Origin: Symbiodinium sp. CCMP2592
Lineage: Eukaryota > Sar > Dinophyceae > Suessiales > Symbiodiniaceae
Assembly (NCBI GenBank): GCA_905221615.1
Contig: CAJNDT010005523.1
Span: 402,501-466,500 of the forward strand
Length of the DNA stretch: 64,000 bases
Reading direction: 5' to 3'
This document shows positions 48,140-60,240 of this stretch, in pieces. The position numbers and the translations under genes were made by a program. The notes beneath the pieces are model-generated. The model was not told the DNA's origin. It ran no database searches and was given only the letters and a program-made list of their open reading frames with translations. Numbering within the stretch: the stretch's first letter is position 1; each line of letters starts with the position of its first letter.

Positions 48140-51100
48140 TGGACTCCTGTTCTGCTGTTCTGCCCTTGTGCTTCGCAGGGTCTACTGGCAATACTGGCTG
48201 AAAAGACTCAGCACCAACTGACTATCCTTGGTCTTCGAAGCTACTTTGAGCCTCATGGCTTGGGCAAGGGCAGAAGTTTTCAAGCCTTAGGACTCTGCTT
48301 CTGGCTCTGGCCTGCGCGCAGGAAAGTTGGTCACCGACACTGGCATGCCCCAGCATGAGAAACTTGCATACTCCGACACTCTGAACCCAAAACTAGAAGC
48401 GGACCCGTTCATGAAACCTCACGAAACCCATATCGAGTAATGCCGTTATGAATTGGGAAGAAGGCCTGACCCAGCTTGAGGGCCCCCCTTGCGGATCCTT
48501 CCGGCCTCCCAAATGTTGCCTACCGGGGGCCAAGTGGAACGACTTAAATCGTAAACCCAAAGATGACTCCAAATTGCCAGACATTGACATGGGAATCGTT
48601 GTAGGCTTAGGGTTTCAGCATAGACTAAACTACAACTTCTTCAGAGCTGACACCTCGATGCGCATCCGAGCATAATCTCAAAGAACCCTTAAACGAATAA
48701 CCCTCAAAACACTTCAACCCTAAAGCCCTGAAACCTTTAAGCCTTAACAGAACGGTCCGTTTTCCTCACTAGAGGGGGTTCGCTCGACTGCGGCGCGCAC
48801 GCGCACGCCATCTGCTGGTTCCGAAAGCCGCCTGGAGGAGATCCTGGCCGAATGGTCAGGCTTAGCACAGATTTTACAATGTATGATATATCCAGCGAAC
48901 TTCAGAAGATACGATCATATCAAGTAGAAAGGATATAGACACAGTTTTCAACATAAAACTCTTAGCCTGGTTGTTAATGGTCCTTACTGGTTGGGGATTC
49001 AATTCTGAAGAGTGCAGCAAGTCGGCCTGATGTTTTTCCTTCTGGGTGACTGCGGAAAAAGTCGGGCAGTGGCAGGCCAGGATGTAAGGGCTCGATTGCC
49101 TCTGACCGATGCAACAAAGCCTGAGCCCGGTCCCTCTGAAGCGCCAGACAATTCTTGATGGTCCGGCTGTGTCTCCAAGCCCAGGTGAGCCTGCTCTGAA
49201 TTTCTAAGGATACCGACAAGGAGTTTCTGAAATAGGGGACCCTCATATATAGTACCCTTAATAGTAGGATCCTTACTTCCAGGACCCTAAAACCAGGTAT
49301 TCCCAGATTCCCAGATTTGGTAAACTCCCAAGAAAGCCCAGGTTTCAACCCCACGTCCAGGCCTTCCTTGTGCGGTCTCGGCTGGCAGATGTTAAAGAGG
49401 CGGGGTTCGCCAGTGTGAAACCTCCGGACTGCCATGAGACACCGGAGGTCATCTCAGGTTTATTTTGGTGTCGGGCTTCATTTCCGAGGCAGAAGGGGCA
49501 GCTTCCAAAGCCTCGAATCGCCTCGCCAAGCAGTTTTGCATCGGTTGCACTCTACCTCCCCCGCGCACGCCACACCTGTACCGCGGTCGACATAGATCCA
49601 ACTTAAAGAGGTCCCTGAAACGGATCCCTCCGGAAACCCGAAACCGTACTTGAGACTGAGCTTTGTTCAAGCGCTGTTGCAAGCCTATGGTGGCCCGGAT
49701 GCTTGATGTCTGCAAGGCCAAGTTTTAAGCTGCCACCAATGCTCTGGCTCCCAAGCCCCATAACTGCGTTGTTACGTGGAGGCCTCCAAAATCATCGCCT
49801 TGCTGTCATAGACCATTTGGAGCATGACAGGGACAAACCTGCGTGGCTCCAAAAGGCTATGAATTGAAGGCGACGGCATCGACAACAATTCTGAGCATCG
49901 ATTCTGATAGCCCTGGGAATATTGCAACTGCGACGATACTTGCTGAAGATGAGGATCAGCATAACTGTGAAGAAGAACTGAATACAAAATCTGGAGTGCG
50001 CAAGTTTGTGATGACATAAACGATGCTGAGTATGCTGGATGGTGATGGATATGGCATGTCGAGAGGATAGGGCCAGAGAACTATCCACAACAACAACCAC
50101 AATAGCCACACGAGGCATCAGCCTGCATCGCTGTGGCGATCACCAATGTGATCTTTGCCACCACCATCATTCCAAGGGTCACCTTCCCCCCCCCTCTCTT
50201 CGTCGCCTCCTCCTTCCCAAAACCTTCCGGTGCGCGCCAGCACCATGTGCGGTTTATTAACTGGCTAACTCTCTCCTCCTGTCGTTTTTCACTCGTCGTC
50301 GTCGAAGTTAAATATCTGGCTCTTCTTTTTCTTCTTGACCATCGCCCTAACCGCACTGTCATCGTCTTCACCATCATCATCATCACCATTTCATTGCAGT
50401 CCCTCGGGAGCAGCTCTCCAGACGCCCAAGATCCTCTTCACGTCCTGGCCTTCCGGAAACTTCAGACTTTGTTCTAGTAACCTCGACTACGCAACCGGGA
50501 TTCGAGTAAGCATGCGCATCACCGGCCTGAGAAGGCCATGACTATGAACGGTGGAGCATCACGAGCGTCATCACCAAACGCAGCTCAGGCAGCGCAATTC
50601 CAAAGCCAATGCTTCTCTACGAACCTTAATTTATCCGCTCTTCGGCTTAGGCAGTCTGCGCAGTAGTTCAAGATCTTGGCACGATGGCCGAGATGAATGC
50701 AAGGAGGTGCACTTCAAAAAATGGCGTACACGGGCAGCCCAAAATGAATTGCCAGTCAAAGGAAATATTCCAGCTTTTGGTACAGGACCACTGCTAAATA
50801 CCACCGAAAGCCTTGGAACATTGCAAGTATAGGTACTGAACACCAAACACCACATGCGCTATCCCCGATGGCCTTCAGTCCCTAAGCCCCACGATCATTT
50901 CCTAAAGGCCCACATCTCCAGAATACACACCTCAAGCCCCTTAGGGAGGCTCTGTACACCCCGCATCCACAACAACGGCCTCCTGAGCCACCTAGCCACC
51001 CATGGCCTGCTCCAGATTGCGTAGGCTACTGCTTCAAGGGTCTCGGTTTCCGATCGAATTACAAACTGGGTCTAATTCTTGCGGTTCCCGGATCGCTGCG

Positions 51101-51415
51101 GATGCTCGCGCTCCGGGTATAGGTTCAAGCTGTCGCTCGGCTTTGGGCGGTGGGTCTGCCTTCGTCTCGCTTGACAAGTCTTGGTGTCTGACTCCTACAT
51201 GCTGGGCTCTAAACCCCAAACATCTTACCCATAAGAGCTTCGTTACAGCAGGGCAATAAGCCCAACGCCCTGGAATGTACCGGCAAAGGACCCATCCCCA
51301 AAATTCTCCAGGCTTAATTGACTGACAAAACTCAATCGCGGAAACCATTCAGGTTTCAAGCTCGACTCCACCAAGTCAGAAGTTGCCATCGTTGCTTGCG
51401 TTCTTCTCAACCTTG
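48140..51415. other. No gene recognised
   Basis: Some minus-strand frames near 49020-49180 and 49450-49540 have moderate coding character, but nothing is identifiable. A telomere-like patch lies at 48690-48750. Confidence 0.4.
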
Positions 51416-51420
51416 GAATC

Positions 51421-51510
51421 CTATTTGCGCAGAGCCTTGGAAATCTTGGCCATAAGCTTTTCGTCGCCCCAATACTTCTCCAAGGCGGTCATGCCGTTCT
51501 TCTTGATGTC
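51421..51510 (-). CDS. Terminal exon of an STI1-domain protein
   Basis: After a GTGCAG acceptor the frame reads DIKKNGMTALEKYW, then GDEKLMAKISKALRK, then TAG, 29 residues in all. This is the second half of an STI1-like motif, the Hsp70/Hsp90 co-chaperone repeat, whose usual form is 'DPE..p.FeDIkknG...ky..d...m.kis'. The missing first half must lie upstream on the minus strand. The exon at 63.6 kb supplies exactly that half in matching phase. The CDS end is certain; the assignment to the 63.6-kb exon is inference. Confidence 0.62.
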   Translation of the reverse strand, partial: DIKKNGMTALEKYWGDEKLMAKISKALRK

Positions 51511-51631
51511 CTGCACGGTTACAAAGGTCATCACACCCATTAGGAGCATCGCCGGCTTCATCACCGTCAGCACTTTCACTATCCTCACATTCATTGCTGC
51601 CAGCTACTACAACTACTGCTAGTTGTAGCTC

Positions 51632-51679
51632 GTGGCAGCAGCAGCAGCCGCAGGAGTAGGAGTAGAAGGAGTAGAAGGA

Positions 51680-51738
<59 letters not shown>

Positions 51739-51788
51739 GGTGGTAGTAGTAGTAGTAGCAGCAGCAGCAGTAGTAAAAGTGGCAGCAG

Positions 51789-51868
<80 letters not shown>

Positions 51869-51905
51869 CTAGTAGTAGCAGTAGTAGAAGTACAAGTAGT
51901 CGAAA
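51632..51905. repeat. (AGT)n triplet repeat with GGT and AGC parts
   Basis: AGT triplets in three runs separated by GGT and AGC triplets. It sits just upstream of the 51.4-kb terminal exon, so probably in its last intron. Poly-Val and poly-Thr frames are artefacts. Confidence 0.96.
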
Positions 51906-52144
51906 TTGGTAGTAGTGGAGCGAGGACGAAGGTTTCCGACAAGCTTTGCGCTTCGTCTGTACTACTCAATGCGCAACTGACATCTGTTGTAGTACTGGCG
52001 CAGCAGCAATAACTGCTGGCTGCTGGCGGCTCAGGCCACGCCCGAACGAAGCGTTCAAATGCAAGCGCGCAGGCACACTTTTGACCGCTGGCTCCAGTGC
52101 CGGGCTGTAACAGTTTAGAGTTTTGCGCAATCAGTCTGTGACTC

Positions 52145-52498
52145 GTGGCCGTGGCTCTGCTTTCACCCAGCGGTGCCTGTCACATCTCTTGCCATGGTGG
52201 CGGGTCTTCAGAAAGCGCTTTTGTGACGATGAAAGTCTGGGATGCTCCACTGGTTCACGCCACAGACACGTCGAGATCTGCAGCTGTGTGTACAGCGTTG
52301 GATGCCGATGCGCAGGCTACCAAGATCTGGGCAGATACCTTTTCCAGCTGCTTCAACTTCAACTTCGGCTCCGATCACGTGGCCACCCTGTCCAAGGTGA
52401 TGTCTTCCAGCGGCGGCTGTCAGGCAGACATCAGCGCGGTTGGCACAGTGAATCGCGCCGGCACTCACTGCTGGTGGAGAAGCACGACTTTGTTGTAG
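52145..52498 (+). CDS. Possible coding stretch, unknown
   Basis: An open plus-strand frame of 117 codons with C/G-rich third positions, especially from about 52270 to 52460 (IWADTFSSCFNFNFGSDHV). I recognise no domain. The minus strand is also open in part (LKLKQLEKVSAQILVACASA near 52360-52290), which would fit the direction of the surrounding genes better, so the strand is unresolved. Confidence 0.22.
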   Translation: MAVALLSPSGACHISCHGGGSSESAFVTMKVWDAPLVHATDTSRSAAVCTALDADAQATKIWADTFSSCFNFNFGSDHVATLSKVMSSSGGCQADISAVGTVNRAGTHCWWRSTTLL

Positions 52499-52579
52499 AA
52501 AATCTCCTCTGCAGGGCTGCCAGACAGGAGAACGCTCTAAGGAAGCACGGCGTTGCCTGGAACTATTCTGCCTAGGTTC

Positions 52580-53915
52580 AGCTTTGAGGTTACCTTACTC
52601 GTCGAGAGCGAATCACAATTTGTCAAATACTGTAAATTCCGGGAATAACTTGCTCTGGAGCCAAGGGTGATTTCAGGTGAACATAATGGAAATAATGGAA
52701 ACTGGCTGGGGAATGGGGTCAAGATGAAGTTTAGGGTTGAGGGGTCAAGGCTCTCGAGCTGCCCACACAGAAAATTCTGCTCTCTTTTCCTCAGCGCTTA
52801 CTGCAAAAGATGATCTGCAAATTGCACACTGAACCACCAGGACGTGTCGTGTAGAAGCCGGCTCTCGCTGGTAGACTTTTGTCTTTGAGCTAGTGAGCCC
52901 ACAGACCAAACACCAGGTCAACTGCAGCAACAGCAACAGGCAAAAAATGCAACCGCAATGGCAACCTCAAAGGCAACGGAAACGGCATGGGCATTGGCAA
53001 CAGCAAAATCACCAGCAGCGGAAGCGGCAACGACAGCAACAGCAATAACAACTACAACTTAACAGCAAGAGCACCAGCGCTAGCGCCAGCAACAACAAAA
53101 CCATCACCCTGACCAGCAGCAAAAGCACTACCGCCAACATCAACACCAACAGCAACGACGACGAAACGACGACGACAACAACGACAATGACGGCGACAAC
53201 CACAGCAACTTACAAAACAAGTAACACAACAACCGCCACGACAGCAACCACAACAACAGCAGCAGCGACAACAACAACATCAACAAGACTCGCAACACGG
53301 CTTAGACTCAAAGCGTCGTGGCTTCCGCTGACAGAGAAATGACTCCGTGCCACAAAAAGAAGGTGAGAATAGCAAACATCATAACAGCCAAAAGGAGCGT
53401 AATAACAATGTCGACAGCAAGAGCAGCAGCCGCAGAAACAGGAGCAACCACTGCGACGAAGACTATAATGACAAGTAACGACATCCCCAACTCCGGGCCT
53501 GTGCTTCCTGATATAGCTGCTGGCAGGGAAGTCGGTAGAAGTGGCCTCAAAACGGCAGCTTCGTTCATTGAACACGCATGGTGCGCTTTCACTATAGTGG
53601 TTGACCGTGGCTGACATGTAGGATCTAGAGAATGTCAGAAGGTCGCATGAAGGAAACAGCACAGGGATAGTATCGCTATTGAAGACGATCACACAGATTT
53701 TGCTATCGTAGCAGCAAAACACCAATACCAAGCACTTCGTCACCATCACAGTCATGAAGACCGTCGTCCCGATACCCTCAACATCACGAACAAACGTCAT
53801 CTTCATGACCATCAACATCACAGCCAACGGCATGATCCATTGTCATTCGTATTCAGGGCCACCATCACAACCAGTACGACAATGACCTCGGCCATTCCCT
53901 CATTTTTGGAATACA

Positions 53916-53949
<34 letters not shown>

Positions 53950-55340
53950 CGTTTATTATACATATATATATATATACCCCTACACATGTATCCAATATAT
54001 CCTCCAGTCGTCGTCCTAACCCCCACTCCATCATCAACCAGAGTGATACATGGGGGGGACTTCTGCTTCGAGGATGTTCGAGCTGCCTCCTTAAGGGGAA
54101 AAGTAATTCCGTTGAAGCCCCAAGCCGTTTTAAACCCACCAAGATCCAAACAATCCAGAAGCAAAGGCCTCAGAACCTAAGTAGAACTAGTTTCCTGATC
54201 CCCTGAAATCTTCTGCTGGGGCGCAACCAGGGTGGTGCTTGATGAAGTCTCCATCTCGCCTGAAGTGCTTGGAACGTGGTCTTCAGTGAAGCTTCAGTGT
54301 GGTGAAGAAACACAACCAAACCCTGAACCCGAACCGCTCAATGATCAGGAAAGCCGGTACGTTAAGTTCAGCTCAAGTCTTCGACCGCAAGCGCTAAAAC
54401 CCATGGATGCAAGCAGGAAGATGAGGATTCTGGCGCAGGTAGTGGCATGCGTGATGAGAACTAGTCCGCCGAGGCCCAGGCGTATTGGGGGTTGGCCCTC
54501 CAGCTACCTGCCTGCCCCCCCCTTCCCTTCTGCTGCCGCCCCCCTGCCCCTCCTTACCCCCACCTCTCTTCGCCCTTCAGCTACCCCCCTCCGTCCCTTG
54601 CCCCCCTCCCTCCCACTTCTGCATCCGCATTGCTCTGTCACAGAACGGAAGCAAGTCGATGAGTTCTGTCACAGTGCTGGTCTCCGGCAAGCCCAGGCGG
54701 GCGGCGTAACGTCAAAATTACGAAGGTGACAGTCATGATTTCGCTTAGTGTGGTGGCGATGGCTGACGAAGGCCAGGGTGATAAGGCTTCGAAAGTAAGG
54801 ATGAGAACGATGCTTTGCTAGGCTGATGCTTGCTGCCAGATCTTGAGAACTTCGAGACAGGTCCCATGCAAGCAAGCGGCCAGGCACGAGAGAGAGCTGT
54901 CGCCGCTGTGGCCTGTCGTTCTAGGCCCAAGAGCTACGGAGCAGCAATTAGTTTTTTTTATGGTTCAGGGTTTAGGGTTGCAGGTCTCCAGGGCCATTTT
55001 TGCTGACAGCCGTGCGGGCCGTGTGGCCTGGGGAAGAATGGGGCTGAGTGGGGTCGGAGAAGTTTTCGGCCTTGCCTTCACAATCGGTCCATGGCCTCCA
55101 TGTGAGTGCACGCACAATCCGAAGATCTTCATAACATGGAAAAAGCCCACCATGTCCGAAACCATACCGCGCCTGTAGCCCAACAAATCTGCCTTCTATG
55201 GGGACTATATACATAAGCCATAAAACGGAACCCCAGAAAGGTAGATCGTTTCGGGTACAGGTATTCGCCCTGAGTCCCCGACCCGCAGTCCCAATCCCTC
55301 AGCATTCACTGGCAAATCCCACACCACGACCCAAAGACCC
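52580..55340. other. Gene-poor stretch
   Basis: CAA/CAG-rich low-complexity sequence at 52920-53290, a GT/TA microsatellite at 53917-53985 and a C-rich tract at 54500-54620. Any last exon of the glycosyltransferase gene may lie near 55200-55000 but could not be identified. Confidence 0.4.
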
Positions 55341-55357
55341 CGCAAACAAACCCGGAA

Positions 55358-58300
55358 CTCCAACCATGAACTGAGGGATTTGCTCAATGCCTCGTGGAAG
55401 GACTGAAGGTGCTCTTGGCGCGCCACGCGCACTTCGGATGGATAGATTGGGGCCTTCCGGTGGGCAAGGCTCTCGTGTCTAGGGCGATGTAGAATCTACC
55501 CGCCCTAGACCGGAAACCTTAGATCGAAACTCCCTAAACCCAAGTGGGACAAACTGCGCAAGCGTTACAATGCAAACAAGGCGCCCTAAGGCCTTGAACT
55601 CAATTCGCTAAGCCCTGAAGAACGAAAGCCAGAGACCCTAAGCCGGAAAGTGACCTTCAAGCTTTGTGAAAGTGTACCATGAAGACTAACCTCATTAAAC
55701 CTTGTGGTTACCCTGATGTGCCAAGATGTTCTTGGATTTATATGCGGTCCTTGCTGTGCAAAAGAGTGGGTATGCCAGCCTAAATTAGTATAGGAGCCGG
55801 AGTAAAAAGAACGGCCTTTTTTGCTAGCATACTACAGCATTTTTATACAGAGACTACAATGGTATACTAGTGAATACTTATTGCTCAAGCCCCTACATCG
55901 GACGCTAGATCTGTGGTCACACAGGATGAGCCTGGATAGGTCCGGATATGGAGGACTTTCGCATGCCAGGCCCTTTCTAGCAACCCCTTCCTGGAGTTTC
56001 GGTATCTGGATTTTCGAAGGCTCGGATCTCGCGGATGAACAGGACACGTGATGATTTCGCGTGGTTGGTTTGCAGGGGTCCAGGGTTCTCAGGGTTCTCC
56101 GGCAACTACACGCATGCCGGCCTGGAACTTCATTTGTATTCTTGGGTTTGATTGAACTTGCTTGAGGTACACAGACGGCCTCGTACTTGTCCCATATCTC
56201 GTCTAATTTCATGGCCCGCTCGTGGAGGAGCGCATGCAGCATGGTGGATTGGTCGCTGCAGTTGTGCTCTTTCCCAGGACCTGCAAGACACAAAAGCTCA
56301 TGTGGACGGACATTGGACATGACCGCAATTCACTACCAATGAGTATACAAAAACTAGTCCATGCTGAATTCCTGTCAAGAACCGGGATAACACACATCGC
56401 TGACACTTTTCAATGATGAATGCATGCGATCATGCATCCGTATATACCTGTATGCTGAAGCGGTCGGTCGTGCTCGGAAAGTCAGGTCACACCGGCTCTC
56501 GGCGTCTGATTCCGAAAAATCTTGCACACCACATGTGGAAGGGTTTCAGTCTTGGAGCAGGGACCGGCTTTCGGTGCAAACTGTCGCCAGTCGCAAGCAC
56601 TGGCTCATATGCAGAACAAACAACAGTTCGCAACTCCTGCACGTCCGATTTAACTCCTCGGCACATATGGATACAAGTTCATTCCCCTTCATACATCGGA
56701 GTGCCCAGACAAGCGAATCTGCAAAAAGCAAGATTCGGACTTGCAAACCGGAGCAGTCGAACCAGACCCGAGAAGCAGCCAGGGCCTTCGAGTATGTCGG
56801 AGTCCCACCACCGCTGCAGGAAGTCATGCGACCAAGCTGTATTTCTCCTTGCTAGGGGAAACTCATTTTTGCTTTGATGCGTTCAGGGGAAACTCATGTT
56901 TACACACTAATTTGTGATGCTTTCCCGAGAGTAGAACATGTTGATCACATCTGAGCTTTGTCCGTGTTCTTACTCTTACTGCTACTCCCCCTGCCTCTCC
57001 TCCAACAGCCAAAGCCACCACCTACCTGCCGTCCTTTACCCCCTCCGCCACTACGCTAAATGCTACTACCACTACTACTGCCACTGCCACTACCACTACC
57101 ACTACTTCTACTCCTTCTACTACTTCTACTACTTCTACTACTTCTACTACTACTACTACTACTACTACTGCTGCTACTACGACTACTACTACTACTACTA
57201 CTACTGCTACTACTACTGCTGTCCGGAAACCCTACGACCTCTTGTAACGTTTGCGGCCCAGCGAAGCTAAGATACCGAGAACTGCAGAACGACGCAAACA
57301 CGGTACCATGAAGGAATGCGTCAGAAGCCATACGCCGTTGTTGATGCCCGTTGAGTCCACGGCGAATATTAAGGAAATGTTAACGCCGGGATCTGGGCTC
57401 ATGTTGCGCCGCATCTGGCGCACTTCCTCAGAGTCCTCCGAACCTGCCAATGTGGCTTGCACCAGCACTAGCACAACCAGCACCAACGGCAACAACCACC
57501 ATAACCACAATGACGAGAAACCACTACAACCACGACCACAACGACAACAACGCACCACCACCGCCGCCGCCGCCACCACCACCACCACCACCACCAACAA
57601 CAACAACAAGAACAAGAACAAGAACAAGAACAAGAACAAGAACAAGAAGAAGCACAACTAACTAAGACGACTGCGATGACCGCGACGACCGCCGACGACG
57701 ACGACGACAACTACTGCTACGATGGTCATTAACCAATGCTGGCACCTCATTACCAATTCGGTTTTTCGTTGATCAGCGAAGTCAGCTATCTTTACTAGGA
57801 TCTTGCTACACGAAAGACACCCACGGACCTGAACAAGTAAACATCAACACTGACCCGCTTAAACTTCAATGCCTGCAAAGCCAGGCAGCTTGGAGGACGG
57901 AGACGCGAGGCTGAGGTTAAGTTGCCACTGTACATGGCTATCACGGAATCGATGCTGCGCCCTGGCTTCGGGGGGGTACCGCTTAGAGGTGGCAGGCAAC
58001 AAACGAGACCTACACGGCCGTCCGGGGGTCTTCATGATGTCTTGCCAACTTTGAGATTCTGGGACACAACAACGACCCACAAAACCTACACTACACCTCC
58101 TAAGGTGCTCCTGGATCCATGAAAAATGCATCGCAGTCCATCCACAGCACCCAGTCATATTTGTTCGTGTCCAGGACATTCTTGACAGCATTCCTGAGAT
58201 TCATGCTCCGAGCATCAGTAACGAAGTAATGAGTACCGCGCTAGCCTGCAGATCTACAGGGGGCATGAATGCAACTTTCTTCCGAATGCAGAAAGTTTTG

Positions 58301-58707
58301 GACGAAAAACCGAGCATCACTTTCCAGAAGAAGGGTTTGTGAATTCCGTCCTGCACATTCATGCGGGCCGCCTTGTTCGGCAGAATCTGCGCGGCGTCCG
58401 TAAAAAAGTGGAGGTCGTAGCCGTGAAGTGCTTTGTAGATTTGGCGGTTTTGCTCGCACAGAACACGCACAGGGGCATCTGCTGCATATGCACAGATAGT
58501 GACAACGGCGATGCGAAGACCGTCGACTCGGTGGGCAGGCTCCAACTTGAGAACAGACTCGTCATCAAGCAGGCGGACCCTCTCAGTCAACGACCTGCCG
58601 GCCAGCATGACATCCCAACCCGCTGCGGGCCAAGTTGAACATTCGCTGAAGCCACGGTCTCGAACAAAAATGAAGCCCAGGTGAAGGAAGGCAAGCGCCC
58701 TCCGCAT
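55358..58707 (-). CDS. GT34-type (GMA12/MNN10) glycosyltransferase, six exons seen
   Basis: A Golgi-type enzyme that would transfer a sugar from a nucleotide-sugar donor. Exons by hand: 58707-58316, 58193-58111, 57443-57320, 56371-56337, 56280-56180 and 55453 to about 55358; all join in phase. Exon 1 opens with ATG and a short hydrophobic anchor (ALAFLHLGFIFV), then RIAVVTICAYAAD and HKPFFWKVM. Exon 2 has DWVLWMDCDAFFMDP with the metal-binding D-x-D. Exons 3/4 give AVDSTGINNGVWLLTNSAW, exon 5 HNCSDQSTMLHALLHE, and exons 5/6 KYEAPIYPSEVRVARQEHLQ. Donors are GC, GA, GC, GT and GC. The segment normally reading FL--WW after NSAW is not seen, and the C-terminal end is unidentified, so a missed small exon or decay is possible. 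The start could also lie in an upstream exon. Confidence 0.8.
57060..57226. repeat. (CTA/CTT)n triplet repeat in intron 3 of the GT34 gene
   Basis: CTA, CTT and CTG triplets lying between the exons at 57.3 and 56.4 kb. The Tyr/Phe/Leu-rich frames are artefacts. Confidence 0.95.
57545..57655. repeat. (ACC)n and (AACAAG)n repeats in intron 2 of the GT34 gene
   Basis: ACC/GCC triplets followed by about eight AACAAG hexamers, between the exons at 58.1 and 57.4 kb. Confidence 0.95.
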
Positions 58708-58719
58708 CCGGCCCTGCAG

Positions 58720-59930
58720 AACCAGAAACCTTGCCAAAGTGAAGTAGGTGCTGACAACTGCAGCAGTGCAAGAGAAAGCGTCTGAAAACCTTCGCCGGCG
58801 ACCGCCCAAGTGTCAAGGCTCTCGCAAGCACTAGACTCCGGTAGTTTAGAGTTCAGCGTGTGTTTCTGGGTCTTGGGTATTGACATTGACAGCAGTAAAG
58901 TGTTTGCTATGTAGCCCGCACTGCGGCAAAGTCAAATCACTCTGTGCATCCTTGCCACTTGCTGGTCGCTTGTGAAAGCAGCTTGTGCACGGCTGAAACC
59001 TCGACTAGCCGATGTCTGGATACCAAACGAGAAAATACATGCCCGTGGCTCTCCTTGCCCAATACTCTGTGAAGCTCTCAAAGCTTTTCTAGAATTCTCT
59101 CTGATGCTTTGGAAGGCTAGATTTCAGGGTGGGACCTTATGTAGGCAATTCTTTCCAGTTCAAGGTGTTCAGGATCTCGGCACTACGTTCTTCATCGGGG
59201 AACCCCCTACAAGGGCTTCTGGGCAACCTCGATGTAGCACTGTGGTCTAGTAGGCTTGCCTTGCATGGAATGGCGACGTTTCAAGCAGTGTTGGCGAAAG
59301 AAGGCTGCGCCTCGGAGCTGCCAGCAACTGTGCGTGCCACACACATAAGGAGCAGCACCTATCTCAAGTTTTCGCTTCAAGCTGTAGTTGGTTTCGTCAG
59401 AACCCTCGCGGTCCTCAGTAGTATATACGTATGTCAAAAGATGTGTATATGCTAAGCTCCAGTACGAATCACAATGAAGGTGCTAATCACGATCAGTCTG
59501 AAGGCGGCCAGGCTGCAGCAAGTGATAAGGAGAAGCCAAACAGCTGAGCACGAGCAGCAAAAAGCCTTGAGATTCAAGAAACGCGGATTTTTTCCTACAG
59601 GAGGGGCTTTGACTAGAACGACAACTAAACTATACTACACTACTGTATATTGTTGCGAAATGAGAGTTACTCTTATGGGTGTAGGGCCGGGCCTGACTTC
59701 AACGGCGCACCCACTCGGAAGTCATCCTGCATGAACTGAAAAACACATGTTCTGGCCAACAGCAGCTTGCGATGTAGCAATCTAGCCCCCAAACCCAAAG
59801 TTGCAAACAGGACGTATACTTTGACTTAGACGCCGACACAGGTGTATCTCATCTAAATCCGGACCCATAGCTTCGCATCACGTGCAACAGCTGGAAGGGC
59901 CCAGCAAACATGCCGCTTAAACTGAACCCT
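58720..59930. other. No gene recognised
   Basis: Upstream flank of the glycosyltransferase gene. The exon 1 frame stays open to about 58812, where it meets a stop, so a 5' exon could join in this region, but none was identified. Confidence 0.4.
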
Positions 59931-59934
59931 GCAA

Positions 59935-60240
59935 GCAAGCATTATTAGCATCAGCTTGGACGGCTCCGGTGCCCTCAGCTAATGTTGACTCTGCTTGGCT
60001 CCGGTCAGATACAATGGAGCGCTCACTTAGGATCGGTCCCCGCTGATGGGTTCGAGTTACATTCAAAGATCAGATACACGGGAGCAGTCCCAGCTGATGC
60101 TCATCATGCTTTGCTGCGCGGTCGGATGCACCGGAGCACTCATGATGCAAGTGGCGAAACCCCATTGGTCCCCTGGATTCATGCGCACGGATTCCATGAC
60201 AGCCTAAGACTAACTCCTGAACCCTGAAACATTCAGCATC
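59935..60240. repeat. Outlying island of the 63-bp satellite
   Basis: Contains forward cores (GCATTATTAGCATCAGCTTG) and reverse cores (CCCAGCTGATGCTCATCATG) plus CCGGTGCC / GCACCGGAGC arms, within 300 bases. It is about 26 kb from the main array, on the far side of several genes. Confidence 0.85.

Noticed and set aside
55090-55214. A last exon of the glycosyltransferase gene reading IEGRFVGLQARYG
   Set aside because: It vaguely resembles the expected 'GDFi.H..G' end but has no matching splice phase or key residues.
56413-56877. 154-codon plus-strand frame
   Set aside because: It lies antisense in intron 3 of the glycosyltransferase gene, and no family is recognisable.
58208-58318. Use of the identical GATGCTCGG copies at 58318-58310 and 58216-58208 as splice points of intron 1 of the glycosyltransferase gene
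   Set aside because: Joining within these repeats keeps the frame that runs into the TGA just after LGA. Only a GC donor at 58315 with the AG before 58193 (or a close alternative) restores the family sequence.
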